Shown here one piece after another: positions 1-7,366 of a stretch of 32,685 nucleotides of DNA; position 1 is the first letter of the stretch; the number at the start of each line of letters is the position of its first letter. The translations under genes were made by a program, and so were the position numbers. The notes under the pieces are model-generated. The model had not been told where the DNA came from and ran no database searches. It worked only from the letters and a program-made list of their open reading frames with translations. This DNA is from Endozoicomonadaceae bacterium (GTDB taxonomy: Bacteria; Pseudomonadota; Gammaproteobacteria; Pseudomonadales; Endozoicomonadaceae), in NCBI GenBank assembly GCA_026710285.1, contig JAPORK010000301.1, positions 1 through 32,685 on the forward strand, given 5' to 3'.

Positions 1-118
1 GCTCAGCCCACGGTCCGACAGGCTCAGCCCACGGTACATTCGGTAAAGATTGGTATATTCAACAGAAAATAAACCTGTGAATCAAAATCAGCGCTTAAAA
101 AATAGTACTAAGAGATAG
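1..118. repeat. Interspersed palindromic element, partial copy A (cut by window start)
   Basis: This is the right half of the repeat family. It begins inside the tandem GACAGGCTCAGCCCACGG array (one full 21-bp unit at 15-35). It continues through the TTGGTATATTCA segment (about 50-61) and ends in ACTAAGAGATAG at 107-118, which is the degenerate terminal inverted repeat also seen at 30590 and 1922. The left half lies outside the window. Confidence 0.8.
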
Positions 119-184
119 TGTTCAGCCAGAAGCGCTGTACAACTATGACGTTGTGAAATTGTGAACTCTACTCTTCATGGTTTC

Positions 185-289
185 GGCTTCGCTCAGTCCA
201 CGGGTGTAAGCCTGAAAGGCTGGTATATTTGACAGAAGAAAAACCTTCCAAAGTAAAAGCCAGAACCTGAAAAATGTTACTAAGAGGGC
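185..289. repeat. Interspersed palindromic element, degenerate half copy B
   Basis: A decayed right half of the same family: GGCTTCGCTCAGTCCACGG at 185-203, then TGGTATATTTGACAGAAGAA, ending in TACTAAGAGGGC near 289. The sequence beyond it (CTGAAGGA, then GGTTTTGCGGCGCAACTGATAAATT) resembles the sequence following copy F at 30590, so the repeated unit may extend past the terminal inverted repeat. No left arm is recognisable. Confidence 0.6.
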
Positions 290-299
290 TGAAGGACTA

Positions 300-515
300 G
301 GTTTTGCGGCGCAACTGATAAATTTTTACAGCAGTTGTTTGGCAGGGTTTTTCTGTGGTTTTATTGCTGAATGCATGTATTGTGATACACTTAGACTGTT
401 TTAGCTGATATTAAAGCTTAGAAAGTAGTTTTATATACTATAACCTATTTTTCTGCTTAAAAAGTCAAACTTGCAACAGATGAAAATTTTAAAATCACGG
501 GGAGAGCATTTATAA
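300..515. other. Leader region upstream of trxA
   Basis: AT-rich non-coding stretch between repeat B and trxA. It should carry the trxA promoter; a TATACT-like hexamer near 432 is possible but I cannot pair it with a convincing -35 box. The ribosome binding site GGGGAGAG at about 499-506 precedes the ATG at 516. Confidence 0.4.
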
Positions 516-839
516 ATGACTAATATTACCACAGTTACAGATGCGAATTTTAATGATGAAGTTTTAAAATCAGAAATCCTGGTTTTAGTTGATTATTGGG
601 CAGAATGGTGCGGTCCCTGCAAAATGATCTCGCCTGTTTTAGACGCTGTTGCAGATGCCTATAAAGATCAACTGAAGGTGTGCAAATTAAATATAGATGA
701 GAATACTGTCACGCCTGCAAAATATAATGTTCGGGGTATACCTACTATCATGCTGTTTAAAAATGGTAACCTTGAGGCAACCACAGTAGGTATGATGTCT
801 AAGTCACAATTAACCGCATTTATTGAAGATGCATTATAA
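516..839 (+). CDS. trxA: Thioredoxin 1
   Basis: Cytoplasmic thiol-disulfide oxidoreductase that reduces disulfides in ribonucleotide reductase, PAPS reductase, methionine sulfoxide reductase and others, and is recharged by thioredoxin reductase and NADPH. The 107 residues match the family's usual 108. The active site WCGPC lies at 31-35 with redox cysteines C32 and C35. The cis-proline is P76 in RGIPT, and the buried acid D26 is present, so numbering is essentially that of E. coli Trx1. A strong ribosome binding site about 10 bases upstream supports the ATG. There is an extra cysteine, C56. The gene stands alone between repeat remnants and fdxA. In many gammaproteobacteria trxA precedes rho, but rho does not follow here. 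Confidence 0.97.
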   Translation: MTNITTVTDANFNDEVLKSEILVLVDYWAEWCGPCKMISPVLDAVADAYKDQLKVCKLNIDENTVTPAKYNVRGIPTIMLFKNGNLEATTVGMMSKSQLTAFIEDAL

Positions 840-1175
840 TTAAAACCAGAATAATTTCACCGGTGATGTCCCGGTAACGGTCTGAATATGGTTGGTGTTT
901 TGTTTGTGCAACTGATTTAGCGGATGGAGTCCTGATAATAATTTGGCTCTTTTTGTTGGGCTTTCTGTTTTTGCACAATAGGTCTGAATCCGGTTTTAAC
1001 AAACATCACACTTAACAGGCTTCAGAATTATACAGTTATTGAGATATATTCAGATGAAATACTGTTACTCTGTGATTAACTGTAACATGGATACTTGTTA
1101 TTCTGCTAACATGCTTGCATAATGCACTGTGCCATTTTTTAACAAGCAACCGCCGATTAAGCTGGAGCAATAGCA
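840..1175. other. Intergenic region trxA-fdxA
   Basis: About 336 bases with no convincing gene. There is an open frame on the minus strand at 820-1002, but it has no recognisable product and overlaps the end of trxA. I see no clear terminator or family repeat. The fdxA promoter should lie in the AT-rich part between about 1020 and 1140. Confidence 0.5.
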
Positions 1176-1502
1176 ATGACTTTTGTTGTCACTGAACAAT
1201 GTATAAAGTGTAAATACACAGACTGTGTAGAAGTTTGTCCTGTTGACTGTTTTTATGAAGGACCTAATTTTTTAGTAATTGATCCTGATGCTTGTATTGA
1301 CTGTGCACTGTGTGAACCTGAGTGTCCCGTACAGGCTATTTGTCCTGAAGATGAAGTACCAGAATCGCAACAGGAATTTATTGCGTTAAATGCTAAATTA
1401 TCTAAAAAATGGTCTAATATTACAGCAGTTATTGATCCTCCACCTGATGCGGAGGAGTGGAAAGGCGTTGAAAATAAAAGACCGTTACTGGAAGAAAAAT
1501 AA
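1176..1502 (+). CDS. fdxA: 7Fe ferredoxin ([3Fe-4S][4Fe-4S]), FdxA type
   Basis: Small soluble electron carrier of the Azotobacter ferredoxin I type. The 108 residues match FdxA proteins (about 107). By analogy with the family, C9, C17 and C50 ligate the 3Fe-4S cluster, and C21, C40, C43 and C46 the 4Fe-4S cluster. The motifs [14 protein letters not shown] (9-22) and [12 protein letters not shown] (40-51) are intact, followed by the usual acidic C-terminal half ending in a DAEEW segment. Extra cysteines C12, C25 and C56 are present; the first two are common in the family. GGAG at about 1163 precedes the ATG. In Pseudomonas fdxA sits beside rpoS/mutS; here it is a lone gene, so the redox partner cannot be told from context. 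Confidence 0.96.
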   Translation: MTFVVTEQCIKCKYTDCVEVCPVDCFYEGPNFLVIDPDACIDCALCEPECPVQAICPEDEVPESQQEFIALNAKLSKKWSNITAVIDPPPDAEEWKGVENKRPLLEEK

Positions 1503-1523
1503 TTTTGACGTTTAGCTTATCTC

Positions 1524-1560
1524 TTTGCAGCCATGCAAACAAAAAGCTAGTTTTAGCTTT
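1524..1560. other. Two small AT-rich inverted repeats after fdxA
   Basis: TTTGCA-gcca-TGCAAA (1524-1539) and AAAGCTA-gttt-TAGCTTT (1543-1560) follow the fdxA stop codon by 20-60 bases. They could fold in the mRNA 3' end, but they lack a GC-rich stem and a following U-tract, so a terminator role is only a guess. Confidence 0.3.
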
Positions 1561-1601
1561 GCACTAAAATGTTCAATTGACATCTTCGCTTTCCTTTAGG
1601 T

Positions 1602-1922
1602 CTGCCTCTTCGTCACATTTTTTAAGTTTCAATTTTTATTCAAAGGTTTATTTTCTACTGAATATACCCCTCTTTACTAAATACGCTGTGGGCTGAGCCT
1701 GTCGAAGCCCGGCTGCTTTTAGTCTCTGGGGCTTCGACAGGCTCAGCCCACGGTCCGACAGGCTCAGCTCACGGTCCGACAGGCTCAGCCCACGGTCCGA
1801 CAGGCTCAGCCCACGGTCCGACAGACTCAGCCCACGGTTTTATACCAAAAAGTTGGTATACTCGATAACAGGTAACTTGCCAGGATAAAAATAACTGCTT
1901 AAAAAATGCGACTAAGAGGCAG
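1602..1922. mobile_element. Interspersed palindromic element, full copy C (MITE-like)
   Basis: A full copy of about 321 bp. The left end reads CTGCCTCTTCGTCACATTTT and the right end, reverse complemented, CTGCCTCTTAGTCGCATTTT, so the terminal inverted repeats share even the variant fourth base. Inner arms: left TTTATTTTCTACTGAATATACC, right its approximate complement at about 1850-1890. The central palindrome has perfect 22-bp arms at 1689-1710 and 1729-1750, followed by a tandem array to 1838. There is no coding capacity. It lies directly upstream of the SRCR gene and may influence its transcription. Confidence 0.75.
1732..1838. repeat. Tandem 21-bp repeat inside copy C
   Basis: Four full 21-bp units (1755-1775, 1776-1796, 1797-1817, 1818-1838), each containing GACAGGCTCAGCCCACGG with single substitutions in two units, follow a first variant unit that begins CTTCGACAGG at 1732. 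The array appears to be an expansion of one arm of the central palindrome, since other copies carry a single unit. Confidence 0.9.
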
Positions 1923-2093
1923 CTCTAAAGGAAGGGGTTGTTGCGCAAAATTTAATGAAAAAAATAGTACAAACATATTGATTTTGTGTCGTTTTAATTA
2001 ATAAGTAGCAGATATTTGAGTTAGTGGATCTGGATTTCACTGCTAAACTTCTTTGACAAAAAATTCTCACAGTGTGATGATTTCAATCAAATT

Positions 2094-2099
2094 AAGGAG
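2094..2099 (+). promoter_or_regulatory. Ribosome binding site that fixes the start of the SRCR gene
   Basis: AAGGAG lies 10 bases before the ATG at 2110. The reading frame is open from a TTG at 2053, but that codon has no Shine-Dalgarno sequence, so 2110 is the preferred start. Confidence 0.8.
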
Positions 2100-2109
2100 C
2101 AGTAAAATA

Positions 2110-5100
2110 ATGAATGACAGAAAAGCTTCTGAACATGTTGTAAAAAACAACAACAAAGGTAACAACACGTTTATCAATCTTTTATTATCAGCAAAGCAAC
2201 TGGTTTACTTTTTTTTATCTGTTACAGTTTTTACTTTTGCTGCTGTAATAACAGTAAATGCAGCATCTGACAGAGATCAAACAGAGACTGACAGTGTAAC
2301 TTTTTTAAGTCTCTTACAGCAATGCAGAGATCTTCCTGTTGAATACTTATCTGCTGTTTATGTAGCAGATGCTAAGTTAAACAATGAGTTATCTAAACAC
2401 AGAGTACATCCTTTTTTTTCAGTGCTAAAGGCTACAAAAAAGTTATCTTTAAGCAGGAAGCCTTTTCATGTTCATTCTGCATTTGATCACTTAAATGATT
2501 TAATTCCCTATAGTGAAGGAGTTGAATATATCAATCAAAAAAAAATGACTCAGTTAATAAAAATACCGTTATTTCATTGGTTATTAAAGGAGTATGGCTC
2601 TTTTGGTTATCTGAACGAATCAGGCGCTACTGCTTTTTTAACAATGACGATTGGTGGTGCGCTTTACGATCTTAAGTGTCGCGCAAAAAAAGACCCTGTT
2701 GTAAAACTTGTATTAGAATTTTTAGATCGTCCTGTAAAGAGTATGCCTGCTGAACCGGTACCAACTCATCATCAATCGGTATTTACCCGATATAGTCAGT
2801 ATTTGTCACAACTCTTTTCCTCCATGCAAACAGCGCCATCCTTTTCATTCAGGCTTGCACTGCTGACAGATTCACCTCACACAGAAGAGCAGGTCAGGCA
2901 GGAGAAGCTTATCAAACTCAGAATAGAGGGGTATGGTTACAAAAAAGATTATCTGTTTACCAGTTATGAGTCAGATGAAAACGGAACAGAAAAAGCGGTA
3001 GTATCGGATGATATTATATTGCCTGAACAAAAATCACAAAAATTAATTGATGCTGATTATCCACTTTTTAACAGCTCTTACAGAAAGTCTTCTGTTACAA
3101 GTGGATTGGGAGCTGCTGCATTATTTAGTATGGGATTATATTTGTTACCTTCAGCCAGTGCTTATAGAACATTTACGACACCTGGCATGCAATGTAGTAT
3201 AGATGGCAGGTGTGGTTTACAAGATTATCAGTTCCTGAATAATGATAATTTTTATTCAGTTCTATCAAAAAATTCTACTGGTTGTTTTTCATTGTCAGAA
3301 AACATCACTTTAAACACACAGTATAATTTGCCTTTTTTTAAAAGTTGCAGCTCACCCTTTTCCGGAGTATTAAAAACCAATGATCATACGATTAATTCCG
3401 GAAACAATACCTCTGCTGTTTTTGGTTGCATGAATCAGGCAGTATTTACAGGTAATGTTAATTTGTGTGTGGGTGACTCTGTACAGACTGGACCCGTTAT
3501 TGCAGAACAAGTCTTACACAATAATACTCTGACTATTCAGCAGGCAAATATTTGTGAGGTGCAAAATCCGGCGTTGGGTGATATCACTGGTGATCAAAAC
3601 CGGGTTATTTTTACTGGTGTACCAGGGCAGACAAATACTAAAAATGGTACAGGGGTTATTGCAACTCATGTATCAGGTAATCACAATATTATCACAATAC
3701 AAAAGAGTAAGTTGCATAATGCACCGGTTACATTTGCTGCAGGAGGACACAATAATACTTACTATCAAAAAGATATGGATATAACGAAGGTCACAGATAG
3801 CAGTATTTTGGATAGTAAATTTTTACTGGCTGATTCTTTCCCGGGAAGCAAAACAACTATTATCCAGGAAAATGTCAATGCAAATTTTATTACACCGGGT
3901 GTTCATGCTCAAGGTCAAAATCTGTCAGCAGTTCACGGTGAAGATGTAAATGCATTGGCTGTTAATTCTTTTATTCGGGTAAACCCGGCTCCTGAAACAG
4001 TCCGAATAACCAATGGTAGTGATAATTCTGTGCACAGGTCTGTAATAAAAGATAGTGGACGTCTTGAGGTGTACAGAGATAATAAATGGCAATCTGTTTG
4101 TGAAGGTACACTGACTACAAAAACAGCTCACGCTGCCTGTAAATCATTGGGATTTACAGAAGCGAATGAAACAAAAAGCTTTGCGCTTAGAAATGTATTA
4201 ACTATAAATAAACTTGAATCTGATCCCGTTCACATTAACAGAACATGTACCGGTTATGAGCAACATCTGCAGCAGTGTAATGTAACAAGCACTCATACTC
4301 ATGCCTGCCCGGAAAACAGAGAAGCACTGCTTTCATGTTCTGATAAGCCTGCAATTCACAACCCTAATTTACTTATCAGGCTGACAGATCATACCTCAAA
4401 TGATCCTTACCGTTTTGATACAACAAATACCGGTACAGGGCGGCTGGAGTATAGTGAGCGTGATACTCATTATACTTTTTGTTCTCATGGTTTCACTGCA
4501 GCAAATGCAAAAGTTGCATGTTCTGAGATGGGGTTTTACGGTGGGCAATCTGTTTTTCCACCATCAGTACCTTTAAATAAAGCAATAAATCCGTTTGCAG
4601 TTCAGCGGGAGTGTCTTGGTGATGAATCAAAACTTATTTTTTGTCCTCTGACCTCCGTCAACGCTATCGCTCACAACTGTACTCATCAGGATGATGTCAT
4701 TCTCAAATGTAATCCACAGCCCCTGCATCCTGATCCTATCACTTTTCGTTTAACGGACAGATACAGTATTGATGAATCACGTGCAAATGTTTCAACAACA
4801 GGAATTGGGAGGCTGGAGATGTTAGTTAATAATAACAATATCTCTGAGTATATCTCATTTTGTTCTGATAATATTGCGCATCAGGATGTACAGCTTGTCT
4901 GTAAACAGTTTGGGTTTGATGGAGGAGGAAAATTTTATTTAACAGCTGAACCATTGCCTCCGGTTGTCGGTCTTGACAGTGAAAATGGCAGAGGAAGACG
5001 TCTGTTGTGTCTTGATACGCTTGCCAGTTGTACCTCAGTACAGGGATTTTTTAATGCATGTTCAGAACCTGTTACAAATGTGATTTTATGGTGTACTCAT

Positions 5101-7215
5101 TCTGACTTTTCACGTAATAATGTACAACAAATACCTGAAGATTGTTCCCAGACACCTACTATGACCACTCTGTTTTCAGGTCAATACAATATAACCAGTA
5201 ATTGTAATCTTCAACATTGTCCGTTGAAGCACTGGAATGTTCATAGTACAAAAATATCTGATAATCTTTATCAGTTGTGTGACAGTGAGCAGCGATTAAA
5301 TACAATAAACCCCGACGACTGGTTAAAAATATGGGGTTATCGTTGTGCAACAAAAAATAATTGTAATAGTTGCCACATACCTGGTGAAAAAACCCTTGGT
5401 CTTGTTGCCGATGACAATCGATCCGGGCAGAGATTGCTAATTTCTTCTCAAGCTTATCCAGACGATACTGAACTTTCAGACGGGCAGAGATTTATTATAG
5501 TTAACCGATTATCTTCTGAAGATTCTCCACAAATATTGCGTCCAGTAAATCAAATGCTCGCAGCTGATGCATGCCCGGTTAATCACATTGTGACTGAACA
5601 ACAACTGCTAGGTCTTTACTCCACAAATAATAGTACAGGAGGTCAATTATTCTGGTCATCACTGCAACATAATAGCAGAGGATATTATGTAAAAACGCTC
5701 CCGGGGAATGGAAAATTTTTGTTGCTTACAAATGGTGCTATTTTTGTACAGGATGCAAACAGTTCACTGATAAGACAGTATCCGTTGAGTAAAATAACCG
5801 ATGATAATAACAGAGTAACATTTAATATTGATAATGCAGTTCATGAAAATATTACATTACCCAAACAGGTAAATAATGTATTTACAGTAGTATCAAAACA
5901 GGGACAACTGCATTTAGCAACAACATTAACGCACGATAAAGTTTATTTAGCAGCAACAAATGGTGATGCAGTAAAGCAAATTTATGTAATGAGCTATGAC
6001 ATTGATACAGAGCTATGGAGTCAAAGAGCAAAATCTGTTAATGGAATTACTTCAGACAACATTCATCATTATAATATGGTCGTTGATAATGATGATCAGA
6101 TACGATTTTTTCACCGTGAGGAAATATCGATTCCTGAGATTGGAGGTTGTGTATCCATTCCAATGGAAATCTTAATGGCAGTACAACCACAACCACAACC
6201 ACAGCCACAGCCACAACCACAAGGCAGCGAAGAACAATCAAATAAAAATATATTTGCTGTGCTGGCAGCTATTCCTTGTGTATTTGCAGCAAGTACAGCT
6301 TCCGGATATATTCTTCATCATGTAATTCTCAATAAAAGACTAAAGAAGAAAAAACCAGGAGAGTTGGAAGATCCGAAGTATGTCAAATATAGCTGGGGAT
6401 CTCTTAAGAGTAAAGGTTCGTATTACTCAAATTATAGTTTCTCAAGTAGAAATACTGGTGATAGTAATACTTATTATAATTATAGAATGAAGATGTCTGA
6501 TTCTTTTCAGAGACAACAAGAAGGTATTGAAGACTATGAATGTATGAATACTGCAGATCAAAATGCTATGCATCACGGGGGATCTGTTCACAGTGAATCT
6601 AATCAGCGCTCAGCTGGTAGTTTTTCAGGCAGTACCGGTTATATGGAGTTCAAAAATAATCATGTGAGATATCCGGCGAGAGGAAGATTTCGATATCTTG
6701 GTAACCAGTTCTCTGAATCTAATACAATGTATGAGGGAAGTAGTAACAACGGTGCTACATGTAAAAATACAGAAAAGCAACCAGAGTCTTCTGATAAAGA
6801 GATATATTACTCTGCACCACCTGCAGAGGATGATATATATTCTGTACCACCCGAAGAGGATGATATATATTCTGTACCACCCGAAGAGGGTGATATATAT
6901 TCTGTACCACCCGAAGAGGGTGATATATATTTTGTACCACCACAACCACAATCTTTGGATACACATGGTACAGTTGCCAGGCAAGGTAATCAACAAACAA
7001 CAGGGTTTTCGCCGGCTACAGGTATGAACAATACTAAAAATGCACAGCCATCGAATGAAAATGAAAACACAAACGGTGGTGGGAATGTAGAAGTTGAGTT
7101 TTATGATGACATGTATGAATATGAAACTGATTCCAGTTTTGATAATAGTGATGAAAGCGCTTATAATGATAATGGTCAGGGTAGTATTATATTAATTGAA
7201 GAAACTGATATTTAG
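2110..7215 (+). CDS. Giant SRCR-domain surface protein with transmembrane helix and tyrosine-rich pYxxP tail
   Basis: 1701 residues; numbering is from the ATG at 2110. Seen: a signal peptide with a long N-region (hydrophobic about 31-49, likely cut near A51/A52); an unrecognised domain (53-326); a second hydrophobic, signal-like stretch (327-352); an Asn/Thr-rich region with beta-helix-like NN-T turns (353-625). Three SRCR domains follow at about 630-743, 753-869 and 877-999, each with a G(R)LE start, a C-x-x-LGF or C-x-x-FGF core and paired cysteines. Then come an unrecognised region (1000-1358), a QP hinge (1359-1371), a transmembrane helix (1381-1407) and a basic KRLKKKK patch. The 294-residue tail holds about 23 tyrosines and IYSVPP repeats. 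SRCR domains are typical of animal receptors; pYxxP motifs bind Crk/Nck-type SH2 domains in animal cells. Inference: a host-interaction protein. Function is not established. Confidence 0.85.
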   Translation: MNDRKASEHVVKNNNKGNNTFINLLLSAKQLVYFFLSVTVFTFAAVITVNAASDRDQTETDSVTFLSLLQQCRDLPVEYLSAVYVADAKLNNELSKHRVHPFFSVLKATKKLSLSRKPFHVHSAFDHLNDLIPYSEGVEYINQKKMTQLIKIPLFHWLLKEYGSFGYLNESGATAFLTMTIGGALYDLKCRAKKDPVVKLVLEFLDRPVKSMPAEPVPTHHQSVFTRYSQYLSQLFSSMQTAPSFSFRLALLTDSPHTEEQVRQEKLIKLRIEGYGYKKDYLFTSYESDENGTEKAVVSDDIILPEQKSQKLIDADYPLFNSSYRKSSVTSGLGAAALFSMGLYLLPSASAYRTFTTPGMQCSIDGRCGLQDYQFLNNDNFYSVLSKNSTGCFSLSENITLNTQYNLPFFKSCSSPFSGVLKTNDHTINSGNNTSAVFGCMNQAVFTGNVNLCVGDSVQTGPVIAEQVLHNNTLTIQQANICEVQNPALGDITGDQNRVIFTGVPGQTNTKNGTGVIATHVSGNHNIITIQKSKLHNAPVTFAAGGHNNTYYQKDMDITKVTDSSILDSKFLLADSFPGSKTTIIQENVNANFITPGVHAQGQNLSAVHGEDVNALAVNSFIRVNPAPETVRITNGSDNSVHRSVIKDSGRLEVYRDNKWQSVCEGTLTTKTAHAACKSLGFTEANETKSFALRNVLTINKLESDPVHINRTCTGYEQHLQQCNVTSTHTHACPENREALLSCSDKPAIHNPNLLIRLTDHTSNDPYRFDTTNTGTGRLEYSERDTHYTFCSHGFTAANAKVACSEMGFYGGQSVFPPSVPLNKAINPFAVQRECLGDESKLIFCPLTSVNAIAHNCTHQDDVILKCNPQPLHPDPITFRLTDRYSIDESRANVSTTGIGRLEMLVNNNNISEYISFCSDNIAHQDVQLVCKQFGFDGGGKFYLTAEPLPPVVGLDSENGRGRRLLCLDTLASCTSVQGFFNACSEPVTNVILWCTHSDFSRNNVQQIPEDCSQTPTMTTLFSGQYNITSNCNLQHCPLKHWNVHSTKISDNLYQLCDSEQRLNTINPDDWLKIWGYRCATKNNCNSCHIPGEKTLGLVADDNRSGQRLLISSQAYPDDTELSDGQRFIIVNRLSSEDSPQILRPVNQMLAADACPVNHIVTEQQLLGLYSTNNSTGGQLFWSSLQHNSRGYYVKTLPGNGKFLLLTNGAIFVQDANSSLIRQYPLSKITDDNNRVTFNIDNAVHENITLPKQVNNVFTVVSKQGQLHLATTLTHDKVYLAATNGDAVKQIYVMSYDIDTELWSQRAKSVNGITSDNIHHYNMVVDNDDQIRFFHREEISIPEIGGCVSIPMEILMAVQPQPQPQPQPQPQGSEEQSNKNIFAVLAAIPCVFAASTASGYILHHVILNKRLKKKKPGELEDPKYVKYSWGSLKSKGSYYSNYSFSSRNTGDSNTYYNYRMKMSDSFQRQQEGIEDYECMNTADQNAMHHGGSVHSESNQRSAGSFSGSTGYMEFKNNHVRYPARGRFRYLGNQFSESNTMYEGSSNNGATCKNTEKQPESSDKEIYYSAPPAEDDIYSVPPEEDDIYSVPPEEGDIYSVPPEEGDIYFVPPQPQSLDTHGTVARQGNQQTTGFSPATGMNNTKNAQPSNENENTNGGGNVEVEFYDDMYEYETDSSFDNSDESAYNDNGQGSIILIEETDI
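6184..6222 (+). repeat. Gln-Pro dipeptide repeat (hinge) within the SRCR gene
   Basis: Thirteen codons, alternating CAA/CAG and CCA, encode six QP pairs plus a final Q (residues 1359-1371). It separates the presumed ectodomain from the transmembrane helix and probably acts as a stiff extended spacer. A 6-bp codon-pair repeat like this can change length in frame by slippage. Confidence 0.9.
6793..6942 (+). repeat. Five tandem 30-bp units encoding IYSVPP motifs
   Basis: One diverged unit (6793-6822) is followed by four nearly identical units at 6823-6852, 6853-6882, 6883-6912 and 6913-6942. Each encodes ten residues of the form (E)E(D/G)DIYSVPP. The predicted tyrosines are Y1567, Y1577, Y1587, Y1597 and Y1607. 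Each is preceded by acidic residues and followed by x-x-P, which is the consensus of a phosphotyrosine site for Crk-family SH2 domains. Near identity at DNA level points to recent duplication in frame. Confidence 0.95.
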
Positions 7216-7232
7216 GCTGGATTTAACCTCAA

Positions 7233-7268
7233 TTCGGAGTTTTTTATTATTCAGTCAAAAACTCCGAA
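7233..7268. terminator. Inverted repeat between convergent SRCR gene and phr
   Basis: A perfect 12-bp stem, TTCGGAGTTTTT at 7233-7244 and its complement at 7257-7268, has a 12-base loop. It lies 18 bases after the SRCR stop codon, between two converging genes. It has no separate U-tract after the stem, so it is only a possible terminator or an mRNA 3'-end stabiliser. Confidence 0.5.
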
Positions 7269-7297
7269 CCAGAATTTGTGTATGAAAGGCAAGGTCA

Positions 7298-7315
7298 TTC
7301 CCGCAAAGGCGGGAA
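7298..7315. repeat. REP-like palindrome
   Basis: TTCCCGC-aaag-GCGGGAA is GC-rich in an AT-rich setting, with the flanks GTCAT and ACCAT. A near-identical palindrome with the same context occurs at 9168-9187, so this is a dispersed short repeat. Confidence 0.7.
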
Positions 7316-7366
7316 ACCATTTAGTAGTATAACGAAAACACATAACAGACAACATTGTGAGCAAAA

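Noticed and set aside
820-1002. 60-codon minus-strand frame after trxA
   Set aside because: No ribosome binding site or recognisable product, and it overlaps the 3' end of trxA.
1732-1838. CRISPR-like array of 21-bp units
   Set aside because: The units are directly abutting with no spacers, and there are no cas genes; it is a tandem repeat within the dispersed element.
2053-2109. TTG start for the SRCR gene at 2053
   Set aside because: No ribosome binding site; the ATG at 2110 has AAGGAG at good spacing and gives a cleaner signal peptide.
6625-7000. Minus-strand open frames across the IYSVPP repeats (6625-6996, 6755-7000)
   Set aside because: They are open only because the 30-bp repeat is in frame on all strands; their products are low-complexity and unlike any family.
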